32,576 nt of DNA from a virus: the IMG/VR virus record IMGVR_UViG_3300025806_000112, positions 1-32,576 of that record. One strand, written 5' to 3'. The translations under genes and the position numbers were made by a program. Positions 32,288 through 32,576 of the stretch are shown here, piece by piece (the first letter of the stretch is position 1; each line of letters opens with the position of its first letter). Under the pieces are notes generated by a model that was not told the DNA's origin, did not search any database, and saw only the letters and a program-made list of their open reading frames with translations.

Positions 32288-32331
32288 AAACATAATTCTG
32301 TCGAAACTCATTACAAAGGTAAATTCAAGAA

Positions 32332-32576
32332 ATGGCAACTTTAACGCTTAGAAGTACAAAAGGAGCTCCTTTGACCTTCGCTGAATTGGATAGTAACTTT
32401 ACTGATCTAAATAGTGAAGCAGTCAAAAACCTTACATACGTCGCACCAAACTTGGTCATTACTCAAGGCGACGATACGTCACTAAGTGTTAACATTCGTG
32501 ACATCGTTACTTATTCAAGTCTTAATGCCAATGGCGATGTTGGTACAGGGTCAACCCAAGTTGCTCGCGGTAATCA
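32332..32576 (+). CDS. Tail fibre-type structural protein, 3'-truncated by window end
   Basis: 81 codons visible. The start MATLTLRSTKGAPLTFAELD then SNFTDLN is the N-terminal pattern of many marine phage fibre and virion proteins (T-L-R-S-x-K-G-x-P-L-T-F-A-E-x-D-x-N-F). The following part is Gly/Ser/Thr/Val-rich, beta-like. AAAGGT at 32315-32320 serves as ribosome site with a rather long spacing. The rest of the gene lies outside the window. Confidence 0.85.
   Translation, partial: MATLTLRSTKGAPLTFAELDSNFTDLNSEAVKNLTYVAPNLVITQGDDTSLSVNIRDIVTYSSLNANGDVGTGSTQVARGN

Overview
This window is part of the genome of a T4-type contractile-tailed bacteriophage (a myovirus of the marine, 'exo-T-even' type rather than a close T4 relative). 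The evidence is a dense set of recognisable T4 homologues: topoisomerase large and medium subunits, gp33, gp59, gp32, gp26, gp4, gp53, gp27, gp5, PAAR tip gp5.4, gp25, gp6, gp8 and a DUF4815-type structural giant. Host-type sigma70 promoters and T4-type late promoters (TATAAATA) are both present. The DNA is AT-rich. No tRNA, integrase, CRISPR array or insertion sequence was seen. The host cannot be named; near-perfect TTGACA-N17-TATAAT promoters point to an ordinary sigma70 host, plausibly a marine gammaproteobacterium.

Region 1 (1-7064, plus strand) is early/replication DNA: a 5'-truncated topoisomerase large subunit (gp39+gp60 fused type), a small DUF551 gene, topoisomerase medium subunit gp52, a run of small early genes (two of them tiny and very basic), then the T4-like cluster gp33 (late transcription co-activator), gp59 (helicase loader) and gp32 (ssDNA-binding protein). 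Four nearly identical sigma70 promoters punctuate this stretch, and a hairpin terminator lies between gp32 and the converging tail genes.

Region 2 (7107-13015, minus strand) is a late tail/head block, read right to left: gp4 head-completion nuclease, a conserved marine-phage protein, a gp19-fold tube protein, gp26-type tail assembly protein, a short ORF reached only by a -1 frameshift, an EF-hand membrane protein, and a 982-residue tape measure whose C-terminus carries five tandem 21-residue repeats. The order tube, chaperone, frameshifted extension, tape measure copies the lambda/P2 G-GT logic. The slip site (T TTT TTC directly before the 0-frame stop, with a perfect 10-bp long-range stem starting 6 nt downstream) is the strongest hidden signal in the window. 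A 200-bp gap (12363-12562) in this block contains a plus-strand sigma70 promoter facing against the genes, a 16-bp palindrome and 33-bp tandem repeats: a candidate noncoding or antisense RNA, or an origin-like locus.

Region 3 (13072-32576, plus strand) is the baseplate block: tube cap (gp48-like), gp53, gp27 hub, gp5 spike without lysozyme domain, an Ig-like protein, PAAR tip, gp25, gp6, a gp7-like wedge protein, a small virion protein, gp8, a 2322-residue DUF4815 giant, three small basic proteins (two starting with sequences that resemble the T4 capsid-targeting peptide), and the start of a fibre-type gene cut by the window end. Two late promoters facing each other separate regions 2 and 3.
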